Assembly (NCBI GenBank): GCA_965249645.1
Contig: CBDFML010000012.1
Span: 992,001 to 1,056,000 of the forward strand
From: CAVOEB01 sp965249645
GTDB lineage: Bacteria; Pseudomonadota; Alphaproteobacteria; UBA828; JAPUJA01
Reading direction: 5' to 3'
Length of the DNA: 64,000 nucleotides
The position numbers and the translations under genes were made by a program. Shown here one piece after another: positions 18,734 to 30,500 of the stretch. Numbering within the stretch: position 1 is the first letter of the stretch; each line of letters starts with the position of its first letter. The notes beneath the pieces were generated by a model. That model worked only from the letters and a program-made list of their open reading frames with translations, did not search any database and was not told where the DNA came from.

Positions 18734-19969
18734 ATGAAGCTCCAGTCCAATCAGTTGCCTAAACGTCTCACGCGAATCGGTGTCGCGTCGCGCGCCCTTT
18801 TTGCTGGCCTGACGCTGTTCGGGCTGCTTGTAGCGGGGAGCGCAAACGCAGGCGAACCGGTCGTCTATGACGTGCGTTTCGGTGAGCATGCCGACAAGAC
18901 CCGTGTAGTTCTCGATCTTTCCGAATCGGTCCCCTACGAGGTGTTCACGCTGGCCCAGCCTTACCGGGTCGTAATCGACCTGCCCTCCGTGGTCTGGCAG
19001 GCGCCCAACGGCGGGGCGGCGGGGCGCGGCGTGGTCGATCACTACCGGTTCGGGCAATTCAAGCCCGGCACCTCGCGCATCGTTTTCGACGTCACCGGGC
19101 CGGTCGGCATCAAAAAGGCCTTTCTCTTGCCGCCGTCGGGTAACGATTCGCACCGGCTGGTGGTCGACCTTGAGCAGCTCGGCGTGGACGAGTTTACGGC
19201 GCGCTCGGCCGGCAGCGGCGGGGCGCCGGCGAACGAACGTGTCGACCCGGCGCCGCTGATCGAGCCCAAGGAGGCCGGTGCGCCGCGCGTTATCGTGATC
19301 GATGCCGGCCATGGCGGCATCGACCCCGGAGCGGTCGGCGTCAATGGATCCTATGAAAAGACCATCGTACTGGCCGCTGCCCACGAATTGCGGCGTCAAC
19401 TCGAGGCCCGCGGCTACACCGTGGTGTTGACCCGCGACGACGACGTCTTCCTTGCCCTGCGCCAACGTGTGGCCGTCGCGCGCGAGGCGCGAGGCGATCT
19501 GTTCGTCTCGCTGCACGCCGATTCCATCGGCAACCGCAGCGTCCGGGGAGCTTCGGTCTACACCCTGTCGGAGAAGGCGTCCGATAAAGAGGCCGCGGAG
19601 CTTGCCGCCCGGGAGAACAAGTCGGATATCATTGCCGGGCTCGATCTCGCCGATCACTACGACGCTGAGGTCGCGGCCATTCTGATCACGCTGACCCAGC
19701 GCGAGACGATGAACTGCTCTGCGGTCTTTGCTTCGCTGCTCGTGCCCGAGATCGCCCAAAGTGCCAAAACGCTGGGCAATGCCCACCGCTCGGCGGGCTT
19801 TCGCGTGCTCAAGGCCCCGGATATCCCCTCCATCCTGATCGAGATGGGTTATCTGTCGAACAGCAAGGACGAATCCTTTCTGACGTCGAAAGACGGCCGT
19901 CAGAAATTGATGAAGAGCGTTCTCCAGGGGATCGACGCTTACTTCAAAAAAGATACCTGCTGGACATAA
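18734..19969 (+). CDS. amiC: N-acetylmuramoyl-L-alanine amidase (AmiC type)
   Basis: A 411-residue periplasmic zinc amidase that cuts the peptide from N-acetylmuramic acid to split septal peptidoglycan during division. Order: signal peptide (1-39, ending SANA), an N-terminal AMIN domain that binds the wall (VYDVRFGEHADKTRVVLDLSE onward), then the Amidase_3 domain with zinc ligands in DAGHGGIDPGA, YEKTIVL and SLHADSI and the catalytic Glu in ILIEMGYLSN. The ATG at 18734 is chosen because it puts the signal peptide at the N-terminus. The PBP1A gene follows closely, giving a wall-remodelling pair. Confidence 0.93.
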   Translation: MKLQSNQLPKRLTRIGVASRALFAGLTLFGLLVAGSANAGEPVVYDVRFGEHADKTRVVLDLSESVPYEVFTLAQPYRVVIDLPSVVWQAPNGGAAGRGVVDHYRFGQFKPGTSRIVFDVTGPVGIKKAFLLPPSGNDSHRLVVDLEQLGVDEFTARSAGSGGAPANERVDPAPLIEPKEAGAPRVIVIDAGHGGIDPGAVGVNGSYEKTIVLAAAHELRRQLEARGYTVVLTRDDDVFLALRQRVAVAREARGDLFVSLHADSIGNRSVRGASVYTLSEKASDKEAAELAARENKSDIIAGLDLADHYDAEVAAILITLTQRETMNCSAVFASLLVPEIAQSAKTLGNAHRSAGFRVLKAPDIPSILIEMGYLSNSKDESFLTSKDGRQKLMKSVLQGIDAYFKKDTCWT

Positions 19970-20048
19970 ACTGGCCATAATCTCGGGCTTCAGTTTGAGC
20001 CCCCGGGGAGATGCATACGGACGGGGCCGATCCAGGGTCGGGCGGACA

Positions 20049-22454
20049 ATGCGATTACTTGCCTATATGGGCTTGGGGCTCCTCGTGCTTGCGCTGCTTG
20101 CGGCAAGCGGCGGGGTCTTCGTGTTCTATCACTTTGGCCGCGGCCTGCCCGATTACCATCAGCTCGCCGACTATGAGCCACCGGTGACCACCCGGGTCCA
20201 TGCAGGCGACGGCCGGCTGCTCGCGGAATATGCCATCGAGCGCCGCGTCTTCGTGCCCATCGAGGCGATGCCGCGCAAGGTCGTGCTGGCGTTTCTCGCG
20301 GCCGAAGACGCCACTTTTTACGAGCATTTCGGGGTCGATTTTCCGAGCGTGGCCGGTGCGGTGCTGCGCAACATCGGCAACCTGCTGAGCGACCGCCGCC
20401 TGGTCGGAGCCTCAACGATTACCCAGCAGGTGGCGAAGAACTTCCTGCTCAGCAACGAAGTGTCATACGACCGCAAGATCAAAGAGGCGATCCTGGCCTT
20501 CCGCATCGAACGCGCGCTCGACAAGGACCACATCCTGGAACTCTACCTCAATCAGATCTATCTCGGTTTCGGCTCTTACGGCGTGGCCGCTGCGGCGCTT
20601 AATTATTTCAACAAGTCGCTCATCGACCTGACCCTGGACGAGACGGCGATGCTGGCCGCTTTGCCCAAGGCGCCCAACAATTACCATCCCGTGCACAACC
20701 CTGAAGCCGCGCGCGAGCGGCGCGACTGGGTGCTCGACCAGATGCTGGAAAAGGGGTTCATCACCGCCCAAGAGGCGCGCGCCGCCCTGGCTCTGCCGAT
20801 TACGGTGCGCGAGCGGGACGAGACGGACGTCGTGCGTGCGGATTACTTCACCGAGGAAGTCCGGCGCTGGCTCTATGAGCGTTACGGCGAGGCCGCGCTC
20901 TACGAGGGCGGATTGAACGTACGCACGACCCTCGATCCCGAACTGCAGGCGCACGCTCAGCGCACCCTTCGTGATGGGCTGATCGCCTACGATCGGCGCC
21001 ACGGCTGGCGCGGACCGCTCACCCGAATCGATCCGGGCGTCGACGAAATGACCGCGTTGGCCAATATCGTCCGCCCGCTCAGAATTTTGGAGACTTGGCG
21101 CATCGCGCTGGTCCGCGAGGTCGAGGAAGACGGCGCCGGATTGTTGTTTGCCGACGGGACCGCGGGCTGGATCCCGCTTGCCGAACTCGCCTGGGCGCGC
21201 CCCTGGCTCGAGGGTGAGAAGCTCGGTCCCGAGGTGGCTCGGGCCAGCGACGTGTTGGCAACCGGCGACATCGTTACCGTTGCACCTCGACCCGACCTGG
21301 GTGAGGCGATCTTCGATTTGCAGCAGCCGCCGGAGATCGAGGGTGGCCTGGTCGCCATGGACCCGCATACCGGCCGGGTGCTTGCGATCGCCGGCGGCTT
21401 TAGTTTTGAGGACAGCGAGTTCGACCGGGTCACCCAGGCGCTCCGTCAACCGGGCTCGGCGTTCAAGCCGTTCGTCTATCTTGCCGCGCTCGACAACGGA
21501 TTTTCTCCCGCCGACATCGTTCTCGACACGCCCTTCGTGATCGACCTGGGCGCGGGGCTGGGAAAGTGGAAGCCCGAGAACTACACGCAAAAATTTTACG
21601 GCCCCAGCCCCTTGCGCGTGGGCATCGAGAAATCGCGCAATCTTATGACCGTGCGCCTGTCGCAGCAGATCAGCATCGCCAAGGTGATCGATTACGCGCG
21701 CCGCTTCGGCATATACGACGATCTGCCCCGTGTGCCGGCGGTGGCGCTCGGGGTGGGTGAGACCAGCCTGCTGCGCCTCGCAACGGGGTACGCCATGCTC
21801 GTCAACGGAGGCAAGAGGATCGAGCCCTATATGGTCGACCGGGTGCAGAATCACGAGGGTCATACCGTTTACCGGCGGGACGAGCGAGCCTGCCCGGATT
21901 GCCGCGAGATCGCCTGGCAAAGCCAGGACGTGCCCCTGATTCCCGATCCGCGTCCAACGATCGTCGACCCGCGCACCGCTTATCAGGTGGTCTCGATGCT
22001 CGAGGGCGTGGTGCTGCGTGGCACGGGCCGCCGTGTCGCGGCGGTCGGCAAGCCGCTCGCGGGCAAGACGGGAACCACCAACGACAGTATCGATACCTGG
22101 TTCATGGGTTTTTCACCTGATCTCGTGGCCGGTGTGTTCGTGGGGTTCGACACGCCACGCAGCCTCGGTGCACGGGAAACCGGATCGTCGATCGCGGCCC
22201 CGATATTCCGCGATTTCATGATAGCGGCACTGGCCGAGGCACCCGCCACGCCGTTTCGGGTGCCGCCCGGCATCCATTTCGCCCCGATCGATGCCGCCAC
22301 GGGCGAGCCGGCGCAGGCGGGCACCGAACGGGTCATCCTCGAGGCCTTCAAGGCCGACCAGGAGCCCAACCGGCCGGGCTCGTTCGTCTGGAGCTCCGGT
22401 GAGGACGCCCCCGATCTTGTCGCTCCACCGGCCGGGGCCGGCGGGTTATACTGA
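20049..22454 (+). CDS. mrcA: Penicillin-binding protein 1A, bifunctional peptidoglycan synthase
   Basis: An 801-residue class A PBP. It has an N-terminal membrane anchor (about 7-29), a GT51 glycosyltransferase domain with AAEDATFYEHFGVDF and STITQQVAKN motifs, a middle insertion, and a transpeptidase domain with the SxxK serine in GSAFKPFVYLAALD, the SRN motif (KSRNLMT), and KTGTTND. It polymerises lipid II and crosslinks the strands outside the inner membrane. The frame is open from 19995, but the ATG at 20049 starts just before the anchor. It ends 34 bases before prfB. Confidence 0.95.
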   Translation: MRLLAYMGLGLLVLALLAASGGVFVFYHFGRGLPDYHQLADYEPPVTTRVHAGDGRLLAEYAIERRVFVPIEAMPRKVVLAFLAAEDATFYEHFGVDFPSVAGAVLRNIGNLLSDRRLVGASTITQQVAKNFLLSNEVSYDRKIKEAILAFRIERALDKDHILELYLNQIYLGFGSYGVAAAALNYFNKSLIDLTLDETAMLAALPKAPNNYHPVHNPEAARERRDWVLDQMLEKGFITAQEARAALALPITVRERDETDVVRADYFTEEVRRWLYERYGEAALYEGGLNVRTTLDPELQAHAQRTLRDGLIAYDRRHGWRGPLTRIDPGVDEMTALANIVRPLRILETWRIALVREVEEDGAGLLFADGTAGWIPLAELAWARPWLEGEKLGPEVARASDVLATGDIVTVAPRPDLGEAIFDLQQPPEIEGGLVAMDPHTGRVLAIAGGFSFEDSEFDRVTQALRQPGSAFKPFVYLAALDNGFSPADIVLDTPFVIDLGAGLGKWKPENYTQKFYGPSPLRVGIEKSRNLMTVRLSQQISIAKVIDYARRFGIYDDLPRVPAVALGVGETSLLRLATGYAMLVNGGKRIEPYMVDRVQNHEGHTVYRRDERACPDCREIAWQSQDVPLIPDPRPTIVDPRTAYQVVSMLEGVVLRGTGRRVAAVGKPLAGKTGTTNDSIDTWFMGFSPDLVAGVFVGFDTPRSLGARETGSSIAAPIFRDFMIAALAEAPATPFRVPPGIHFAPIDAATGEPAQAGTERVILEAFKADQEPNRPGSFVWSSGEDAPDLVAPPAGAGGLY

Positions 22455-22488
22455 CCCGTTCATTCGAACGTCCACCCAAGGAGATGCG

Positions 22489-23623
<1,135 letters not shown>

Positions 23624-23658
23624 GCCTTAAAACAATAACTTAAACATAATTTCTCGCC

Positions 23659-24459
23659 CTATTCCGCAACCTCGGCGAGAGGCTCATAAAACGACGCGGC
23701 AAGCCCCGCGGCGTCGCGCGCCGGGCGGTTGAACGGCGGCTTGAGCGAGGCCCCGAAATGCTCCCTCACCAGGCGGCGCCAGGTTCGTGCGGGATCGAGG
23801 CCGCGCTCGTCGCATAGATGGCGATACCAGCGGGCACCGGTTGCGACATGGTCGATCTCGTCGCGATAGATGATTTCGAGAACTGCGACGCTTCGATCGT
23901 CTCCCGCCCGGCGCAGACGCTCGATCATTCCGGGGGTGACGTCGAGCCCGCGAGCCTCCAGCACAAGGGGCACCACGGCGAGGCGGGCAAGCAGGTCATG
24001 ACTGGTTGCCCGGGCCGCATCCCAAAGCCCGTCATGGGCCGGCAGATCACCGTAGACCGCGTCCAGCTCACCGAGACGCACCTCGATCAGGGCAAAATGG
24101 CGCGCTTCGTCGGCCGCAACCGCGGCCCAGTCGGAGCAGAATTTTCGGGGCAGGGAGGCTTCCGCGAAACGAGCGATCAGGTCCCAGGCGAGATCGACGG
24201 CGTTCAGCTCGATATGAGCGAGTGCGTGAAGCAGCGCAATGCGGTTCGCGGCACCTACCCCCTTGCGCCGCCGCGGCATGCGCCCAGGTGCGAGCAAGAC
24301 CGGCTGTTTGGGCCGGGCCGGGTAGTCGGGCGCCCCGGTTAGTTTCCCGACGCTCAGCTCGCCCGCCGCCCAGGCGTCGGCGGCAGCGCGGGTCAACGCA
24401 AGTTTTCCGGCGGGCGCGGCTTCGTTCAGGACGGCGCGGGCCGCCATCGGCGATGCCAT
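23659..24459 (-). CDS. DUF455 family ferritin-like protein
   Basis: A 266-residue cytoplasmic helical protein of the DUF455 group. The di-metal ferritin-like signature is visible as HALAHIELNAVDLAWD, then AADEARHF (E-x-x-H), and IYRDEIDHVATG. This suggests a carboxylate-bridged di-iron site, but no reaction is established for the family. The start may be the ATG at 24459 or the one 12 bases in. It lies 47 bases downstream of glnE on the same strand; the gap holds a 14-codon ORF that may be a gene remnant. Confidence 0.85.
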   Translation of the reverse strand: MASPMAARAVLNEAAPAGKLALTRAAADAWAAGELSVGKLTGAPDYPARPKQPVLLAPGRMPRRRKGVGAANRIALLHALAHIELNAVDLAWDLIARFAEASLPRKFCSDWAAVAADEARHFALIEVRLGELDAVYGDLPAHDGLWDAARATSHDLLARLAVVPLVLEARGLDVTPGMIERLRRAGDDRSVAVLEIIYRDEIDHVATGARWYRHLCDERGLDPARTWRRLVREHFGASLKPPFNRPARDAAGLAASFYEPLAEVAE

Positions 24460-24465
24460 CGAGTT

Positions 24466-24510
24466 TCACGAAGCCACCTTGTCGCCGGGGGTGGGCAAAT
24501 TCTTGATCAT
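24466..24510 (-). pseudogene. 14-codon ORF coupled to glnE, possible remnant of a Bcp-type peroxiredoxin gene or a leader peptide
   Basis: The ATG at 24510 overlaps the glnE stop as ATGA, the classic arrangement for a coupled downstream gene. The frame reads MIKNLPTPGDKVAS then TGA. The L-P-x-x-GDK start resembles the N-terminus of Bcp-type thiol peroxidases (GDKAPDF), a gene often near glnE. Nothing else of a peroxiredoxin follows; DUF455 starts 6 bases after the stop. It could be a decayed 5' end left by a deletion or a short coupling peptide that carries ribosomes to DUF455. The match is short, so this is tentative. Confidence 0.35.
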
Positions 24511-27488
24511 CGCGTTCGAACCTTCGGATTGCTCGGTGCATCGTCGGGCGTGCCGATGATGTCGAGATGGTGCTGGTACACGCGCCGCTCGGTGTCGATC
24601 AACCTTGACTTGAGATCGTCGAAGTCACGGGCATCGACGGCGCGGACAAGGGCGGCCCGCAGGTCTTCGGGATAACGCGTCTCGTTGCGCACCATGCCCA
24701 CGGTCAGGCGCAGCAGACTCTGAAGCCGGACGAGAAAGCGGGCAGCGTCGATCAACTCGGCAGCGACGGCGGCAGCTAGACCGCCCGCCTCACTCACGCG
24801 GGCCAGGGCAAGCGAGGCAGAGCCCGACAACACCTCGGGATGGCGGGCCGCGTCGCGCAACTGCAGATATTGGGCGATGAATTCGAGGTCGAGCATGCCG
24901 CCGCGCACATGCTTGGTCTTCCACGGATTGTCCGTGGCCCGTTCGGTCTCGACCCGGGCCCGCATCTCGGCAATGTCGGCGCGCAGCCGCGCGGCCTCGG
25001 GCGGCCGGGTGAGTATCTCTACGAGCAACTCCTCAATCCGGCTTTTGAGCGCGGGAGGGCCCGAGACGACACGCGCACGGGTCAACGCCATATGCTCCCA
25101 GGTCCAGGCGGTGTCGCGCTGGTACGCCTCGAAGCCACCGATCTCGGAGGCGACCGGCCCGGCGTTGCCCGACGGGCGAAGGCGCATGTCGATCTCGTAG
25201 AGAGCGCCTTCGCTGGTGGGCGACGAAAAGGCGTTGAGCAGGCGTTGCGAGAGACGCGCGAAATAGCGGCCCGCGCTAAGCGGGCTCTTGCCGTCGGATT
25301 GGGTATTGGGATCGGGACTCTGGTAGACGAAGACCAGATCGAGATCGGATTCCACGGTCATTTCACGCCCGCCCAGCTTGCCAAGCGCCAGGATCGCAAG
25401 GCCGCCACCCTGGATCCGACCGTGGCCGCGGGCGAATTCCTCCTCGACCCGGAGATGAAGTTCCTGCAAGGCGGCGTCGGCGATATCGGCCAGCATGGTG
25501 GCGCCGACCTCGCCCGGGGTGACGTTACGCAGGATCTGGACGCCGACCTGAAACGTCCGGTCGTGGGCCCAGCGCCGCGTGATGTCGAGATCGTCCTGAA
25601 AATCCCGGGCCTGGCCGAGTTCGTCGGCGAGACCGGCGCGCAACGTCGGCGCGTCGGGCAGGGGCTCAAGAAAATTCGTCGAGAGTACGGCGTCGAGCAG
25701 AACCGGCTTGCGCGCGAGATGGGCGGCGAGGCGCGGTGCGCTGCCCATGATTTCAGCGACTAGGTTGAGCAGATCAGGATTCTCGTAGAACAGGGAGAAC
25801 AACTGCACACCTGAGGGCAGGTTGGTCAAAAACTCGTTGAAGTGCCGGAATGCGGCGTCGGGATCGACCGTCTTGCCGAGCGCGGTCAACAGGGTGGGCA
25901 TCAATTCGGTGAGCAGCTCGCGCGCCCGCGTGCTGCGCATGGCCCGGACCCGCCCACGATGCCAGCCCCGCACCACATCGGAAAGCGCCGGGCAATCCCG
26001 AAATCCCATGGCCGCGAGGCTCTCAAGGGTTTCGGGATCGTCCTCCGGACCGGTGAAGACGAGATTGCCAGCCTCCGCCAGTTCGGTCTCGTCCTCGAAC
26101 AGACCGGCGTAATGTTCCTCGACGGTTTCCAGGGTCTTCTGGAGCTCGGCTGCGAAGCAGGCGGGGTCGTCGTAACCGAGAAAGCAGGCCAGCGCGTCGA
26201 ACTCCTCGGGGCCTTCCGGCACTCGGTGGGTTTGGCGGTCGTCGATGATCTGGATGCGGTGTTCGACCCGGCGCAGGAAGCGGTAAGCCTCGGCCATGTC
26301 GGCGGCCGTCTCCGGCGCGATACGACCGGCTTGTTCCAGCGCGTCGAGGGCGTCGCAGGTTGCCAGCGGCCGCAGCGCCGGCTCTCGACCGCCCCAGATC
26401 AACTGCTGGGTCTGGACGAAGAACTCGATCTCGCGAATACCTCCGCGGCCCAGTTTGACATCGTGGCCGTGCAAGGCGATGTCGTGGTGGCCTTTCTGGG
26501 CGTGAATCTGGCGTTTGATCGAGTGGATATCCTGGATCGCCGCGAAATCGAGGTGGCGGCGCCAGACGAAAGGCAAAAGACGCTTGAGAAAACTGGCGCC
26601 AGCGACCCGGTCGCCCGCGACGGGCCGGGCCTTGATCATGGCCGCGCGTTCCCAGTTCTGGCCGAGGGATTCGTAATAATTTTCAGCGGCATTGACGCTC
26701 ATCGCTACGGGCGTGGCGCCGGGATCGGGACGCAGCCGCAAATCGGTGCGAAAGACATAGCCGTCACCCGTGCGCTCCTCGAGCAGGCGAACCAGCTCGC
26801 GCACCAGCCTGACGTAACCGCGCTGCGGTCCACCGGATCCCCGATAGTTCACGATGTCGGGATCGAATAGGACGATTAGGTCGATATCGCTCGAGTAATT
26901 CAGCTCAGCCCCACCCAGCTTTCCCATGCCGAGTACGACGAGGCCCGAGCCGTCGACCGGCCGCGTGGAATCGGCAAGCTCGATTTCGCCGGTGCTCGCC
27001 GCGGCGGCCAGCAGGTGCCCGATTGCAGCATCCAACGCGGTCTCGGCGAACCCACTTAGCGCTGCCGTTATGGTCTCCAGCGGCCAGAGCCCGAAAATAT
27101 CCGCGAGCCCGACAATTAGAGCAACCCGTCGCCGGGCGATCCTGAGCGCGCGCACGACCTGGGCCCGCTCGGCGCTCGCCATGGCCGCCATGCCGACCGG
27201 CTCGCAAGCCCAGGCAAGGGCGCTGTGAGGGTCGTCGTTGGCCAGCCGTCGCAGGGTCTCTGGATCCTGAAGCAGGCATTGAGTCAGAAACGGGCTGTTG
27301 CCGAACACTGCGTCCAGCACTGCGCCACCGTCTTGCGTGTCGGCAAAGGCCGTGACGAACTCAGACAAGATCGCGACGTTCGCCGTTGCGGCCAATTCCC
27401 GCCAGCGTTCGGCACCGCGCGCGGCAGCGGCCCAGTCACTCGGGCCGGGAAGCTCTTGAATCGCGGAAAGCAGGGGAAAATTCGCCAT
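24507..27488 (-). CDS. glnE: Bifunctional glutamine synthetase adenylyltransferase / adenylyl-removing enzyme
   Basis: GlnE attaches AMP to or removes it from glutamine synthetase in response to PII and glutamine, tuning nitrogen assimilation. The 993-residue protein has two nucleotidyltransferase domains, each followed by helical regions. The N-terminal deadenylylase has VLGMGKLGGAELNYSSDIDL, and the C-terminal adenylylase has ALGKLGGREMTVESDLDLVF. Both Asp-x-Asp pairs are present. The ATG at 27488 (MANFPLLSAI) is chosen; the frame continues to 27527 but would run into the divergent gene. The start lies 37 bases from that of the AsmA-like gene on the other strand. Confidence 0.96.
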   Translation of the reverse strand: MANFPLLSAIQELPGPSDWAAAARGAERWRELAATANVAILSEFVTAFADTQDGGAVLDAVFGNSPFLTQCLLQDPETLRRLANDDPHSALAWACEPVGMAAMASAERAQVVRALRIARRRVALIVGLADIFGLWPLETITAALSGFAETALDAAIGHLLAAAASTGEIELADSTRPVDGSGLVVLGMGKLGGAELNYSSDIDLIVLFDPDIVNYRGSGGPQRGYVRLVRELVRLLEERTGDGYVFRTDLRLRPDPGATPVAMSVNAAENYYESLGQNWERAAMIKARPVAGDRVAGASFLKRLLPFVWRRHLDFAAIQDIHSIKRQIHAQKGHHDIALHGHDVKLGRGGIREIEFFVQTQQLIWGGREPALRPLATCDALDALEQAGRIAPETAADMAEAYRFLRRVEHRIQIIDDRQTHRVPEGPEEFDALACFLGYDDPACFAAELQKTLETVEEHYAGLFEDETELAEAGNLVFTGPEDDPETLESLAAMGFRDCPALSDVVRGWHRGRVRAMRSTRARELLTELMPTLLTALGKTVDPDAAFRHFNEFLTNLPSGVQLFSLFYENPDLLNLVAEIMGSAPRLAAHLARKPVLLDAVLSTNFLEPLPDAPTLRAGLADELGQARDFQDDLDITRRWAHDRTFQVGVQILRNVTPGEVGATMLADIADAALQELHLRVEEEFARGHGRIQGGGLAILALGKLGGREMTVESDLDLVFVYQSPDPNTQSDGKSPLSAGRYFARLSQRLLNAFSSPTSEGALYEIDMRLRPSGNAGPVASEIGGFEAYQRDTAWTWEHMALTRARVVSGPPALKSRIEELLVEILTRPPEAARLRADIAEMRARVETERATDNPWKTKHVRGGMLDLEFIAQYLQLRDAARHPEVLSGSASLALARVSEAGGLAAAVAAELIDAARFLVRLQSLLRLTVGMVRNETRYPEDLRAALVRAVDARDFDDLKSRLIDTERRVYQHHLDIIGTPDDAPSNPKVRTR

Positions 27489-27525
27489 TGTGCGGTGTCG
27501 TGCCCTCGGGCACAGTGCGGGAACC

Positions 27526-30500
27526 ATGGGATCGGGTCAAGGTCGCGATAAGACCTCCAAACGACGCCGCCTGCCCCGTGCGGTGCGGATTGGGATCCAT
27601 ATCCTTGCGGCCGTTTTTGGCAGTCTCGTCATACTGTTTGCGGTGGCCGCCTGGCGTTTGTCGTCGGGCCCGGTCTCGCTGGCCTTTCTCGCGCCCTACG
27701 GCAAGGAAACCTTCGCCGAGCAGCACCCCGAACTGCGCCTAGAATTCGACGACGTCATTCTCAGCTGGGAGGGTTGGAGGGACGCGCTCGACATCCGTGC
27801 CCTGGAGGTTCGGGTCACCGACACCGAGGGCACGACCGTTCTCGCCGTACCGGAAGCTTCCGTTGTGCTCAGCGCGCGGGCGTTACTGCGCGACGAACTC
27901 GCATTCAGCCGGGTTGATCTGCTCTCGCCCACAATCAACCTGGTCCGCAGGCTCGACGGTGAGTTCGCCATGGGAATCGGCGGTGAGGACGGGGCCGCCG
28001 CTTTGCTGATTGGAGATTTGATCGGTGGGGCCGATGCGGGCGACGACGATATGGAACGCACCTTGCGGGAAGTTCGCGTTCGAGATGCTGTGCTGACGAT
28101 CGACGACCGGATCGAACAGCGTATTTGGCAGGCCTTTGTGGTCGACGCCGGTCTCGAGGTGGTGGAGTCCGGATTGACCGGATCGGTCGCCCTCGACATC
28201 GACTTGGGCGAACGTCCACTGCATCTCGAGGCCGACTACGTCTACGACGGCATCTCGGCGAGTACGGCTCTTACGCTTCACCTGAGCGACCTATGGCCGG
28301 GTGACCTCGAAACTCTGCTGCCCGATTTGGCCCTGCTGGCCGCCCTCGAACTTCCCGTGTCCGGGACACTGGAAACCACCGTCGATGAGAATTTCGACAT
28401 CGGCGATATCGCCTTCAACCTCAGCGGCGGTGCGGGCCGGCTCAGCCTGCCGGAGATTTACGAGAATGGTCTCGAGGTCGACCTGATGCAGGCACGGGGG
28501 CTGGTAAGCGCCGACTATTCGACTCTGCGCCTCGACGACATCTTTCTCGAGTTCGGCGGACCGAACCTGACGGTGAACGGTCTGCTCACGGGCGATGCAG
28601 AAAATTTTACTTTCACTGGCGATGCCAGTTTCCTCGAGGTTCCCGTCGACCAATTCGTACGGTTTTGGCCGCCGACCCTTGGGCCAAACCCGCAACGCTG
28701 GATGGCCGGCAATATGAGCGGCGGCCACATGCCCCGGCTTCAGGTTCACTTCGATATCTCGTCGGACGATCTCAAGGGAGAGGGACTGCCCGAAGCCGTG
28801 GTTCATGGCGATCTCGACCTGTTCGGCGTTACGGTCGACTACTTCGATCCTCTGCCCAAGCTCTACGACGCAAGCGGCCATGTGGATTTCGATGGTAATA
28901 GCCTGCATCTCGCGCTCCACGGCGGGCGTGTGCTCGACGTGATCGAGGTTGCGGAAGGCGACGTGGAGATCACCGGGGTCGGCGTCGCCGAGGTCATGAC
29001 CGCGAGCGTAACGCTCCAGGGACCGATCAAGCAGCAGCTCGAGCTGCTCGATCATCCGAAACTCGGCTTTCCCAGCAAGTTCGGTATTGCTCCCGCGCTC
29101 ACGAGCGGCCATGCGGAAACCTTTGTGGAATTCCATTTTCCTCTCCTCCACTCCATGCCTATCGAGGAGATCAAGGTGCACGGCAGTTCGACAATCCGCG
29201 AATTCGTCGTTCCCAATATCAAACCGGACTACGATTTGTCCGAGGCCGAGCTTGATCTGCAGCTCGACAACACGGGCATGGACGTGGTCGGACCGGCTCG
29301 TTTGAACGGGGCGCCGGTCTATCTCACCTGGCGTGAGAGCTTCGTCGAGGACGGCCCGTTTTTAACCCAGATCGAGCTGGTCGGCACGGTCGACGACGCC
29401 GAGCGCGCCGCGCTCAGTGTTTCAACCGATCCCTATTTGTCGGGACGTACGCCGTTCGTCTTCCTGTTTACGGATATCGACCGGAATCACCACCAGATTC
29501 ACATTTCGCTCGACGCCACGGGCGCCTGGTTGTCGTCACCCGAGTTGTTGTGGTCGAAGCGACCGGGCCGGTTCGGCAAAGTCGACGTTCGCCTCGACCT
29601 TGGCCCCGACCAGCCCGTAGAGGTCTCGGCGCTGACCGTGCGCACGGCCGATCTTAATCTTCTCGCACGCGGCGTCCTGGAGCCGGAGTTCGGCGCGCTG
29701 AGGGAGGCGACAATCGAATCCCTTCAAATGGGGTTGAGCCACGCCGTGGGCAGTATCAAACCCACGCCGGGCGGCGGGCTCGATATCGCTTTAAGCGCAC
29801 AGGTGTTCGACTTCCGGCCCCTTCTGGATGCCTTCAACGCGACGGAAGACGAAAGCGGCATGCCGCCCTTCACCCTTAGCGCGACCGCGGAGCGGATGAT
29901 CCTGGGCAGCGATGCCCGGCCGCATACGACGGAGGGCAATCCGTTGCATCTGCGGATGCTGAGTAACGTCGCGATGGCTGTGCGCTACGAACAGGATTCT
30001 TGGCGAGAAATGCTGCTCGAAGGGCTTTTGCCGGGCGGCGCGCCGGTAAGCGCGAGTCTTAAGCCGGAAACCGGCGATGTCCGAAGGCTCTCGGTCACGT
30101 CGGCAGATGCGGGCAGTGTCGCGCGAGTGATCGGGGTCTACGGCAATCTTGTGGGCGGAAATTTGACATTCGACGCGACGATTCACGACGACGAACCGGA
30201 CCATCCCATGCGCGGTCTGGCCGAGGTCGAGGATTTCCGCATCGTTCGGGCGCCGGCGCTGGCCCAAATGCTCAGCTTCATCTCATTGTTCGGCATGCTC
30301 GATGCGTTGAGTGGCGAAGGGATCGTCTTTGATCAGTTGTTCTTTCCTTTCACGTTGACGGACGACGTGGTGACGACCGAAGGGACGCGGATGTCCGGCA
30401 CCTCGCTCGGTCTCAATTTTTCCGGTGATCTCGACCTCAAGACGACTGTCGTCGATGCCGACGGCACGCTCGTTCCCGCCTACATCATCAACAGTCTGCT

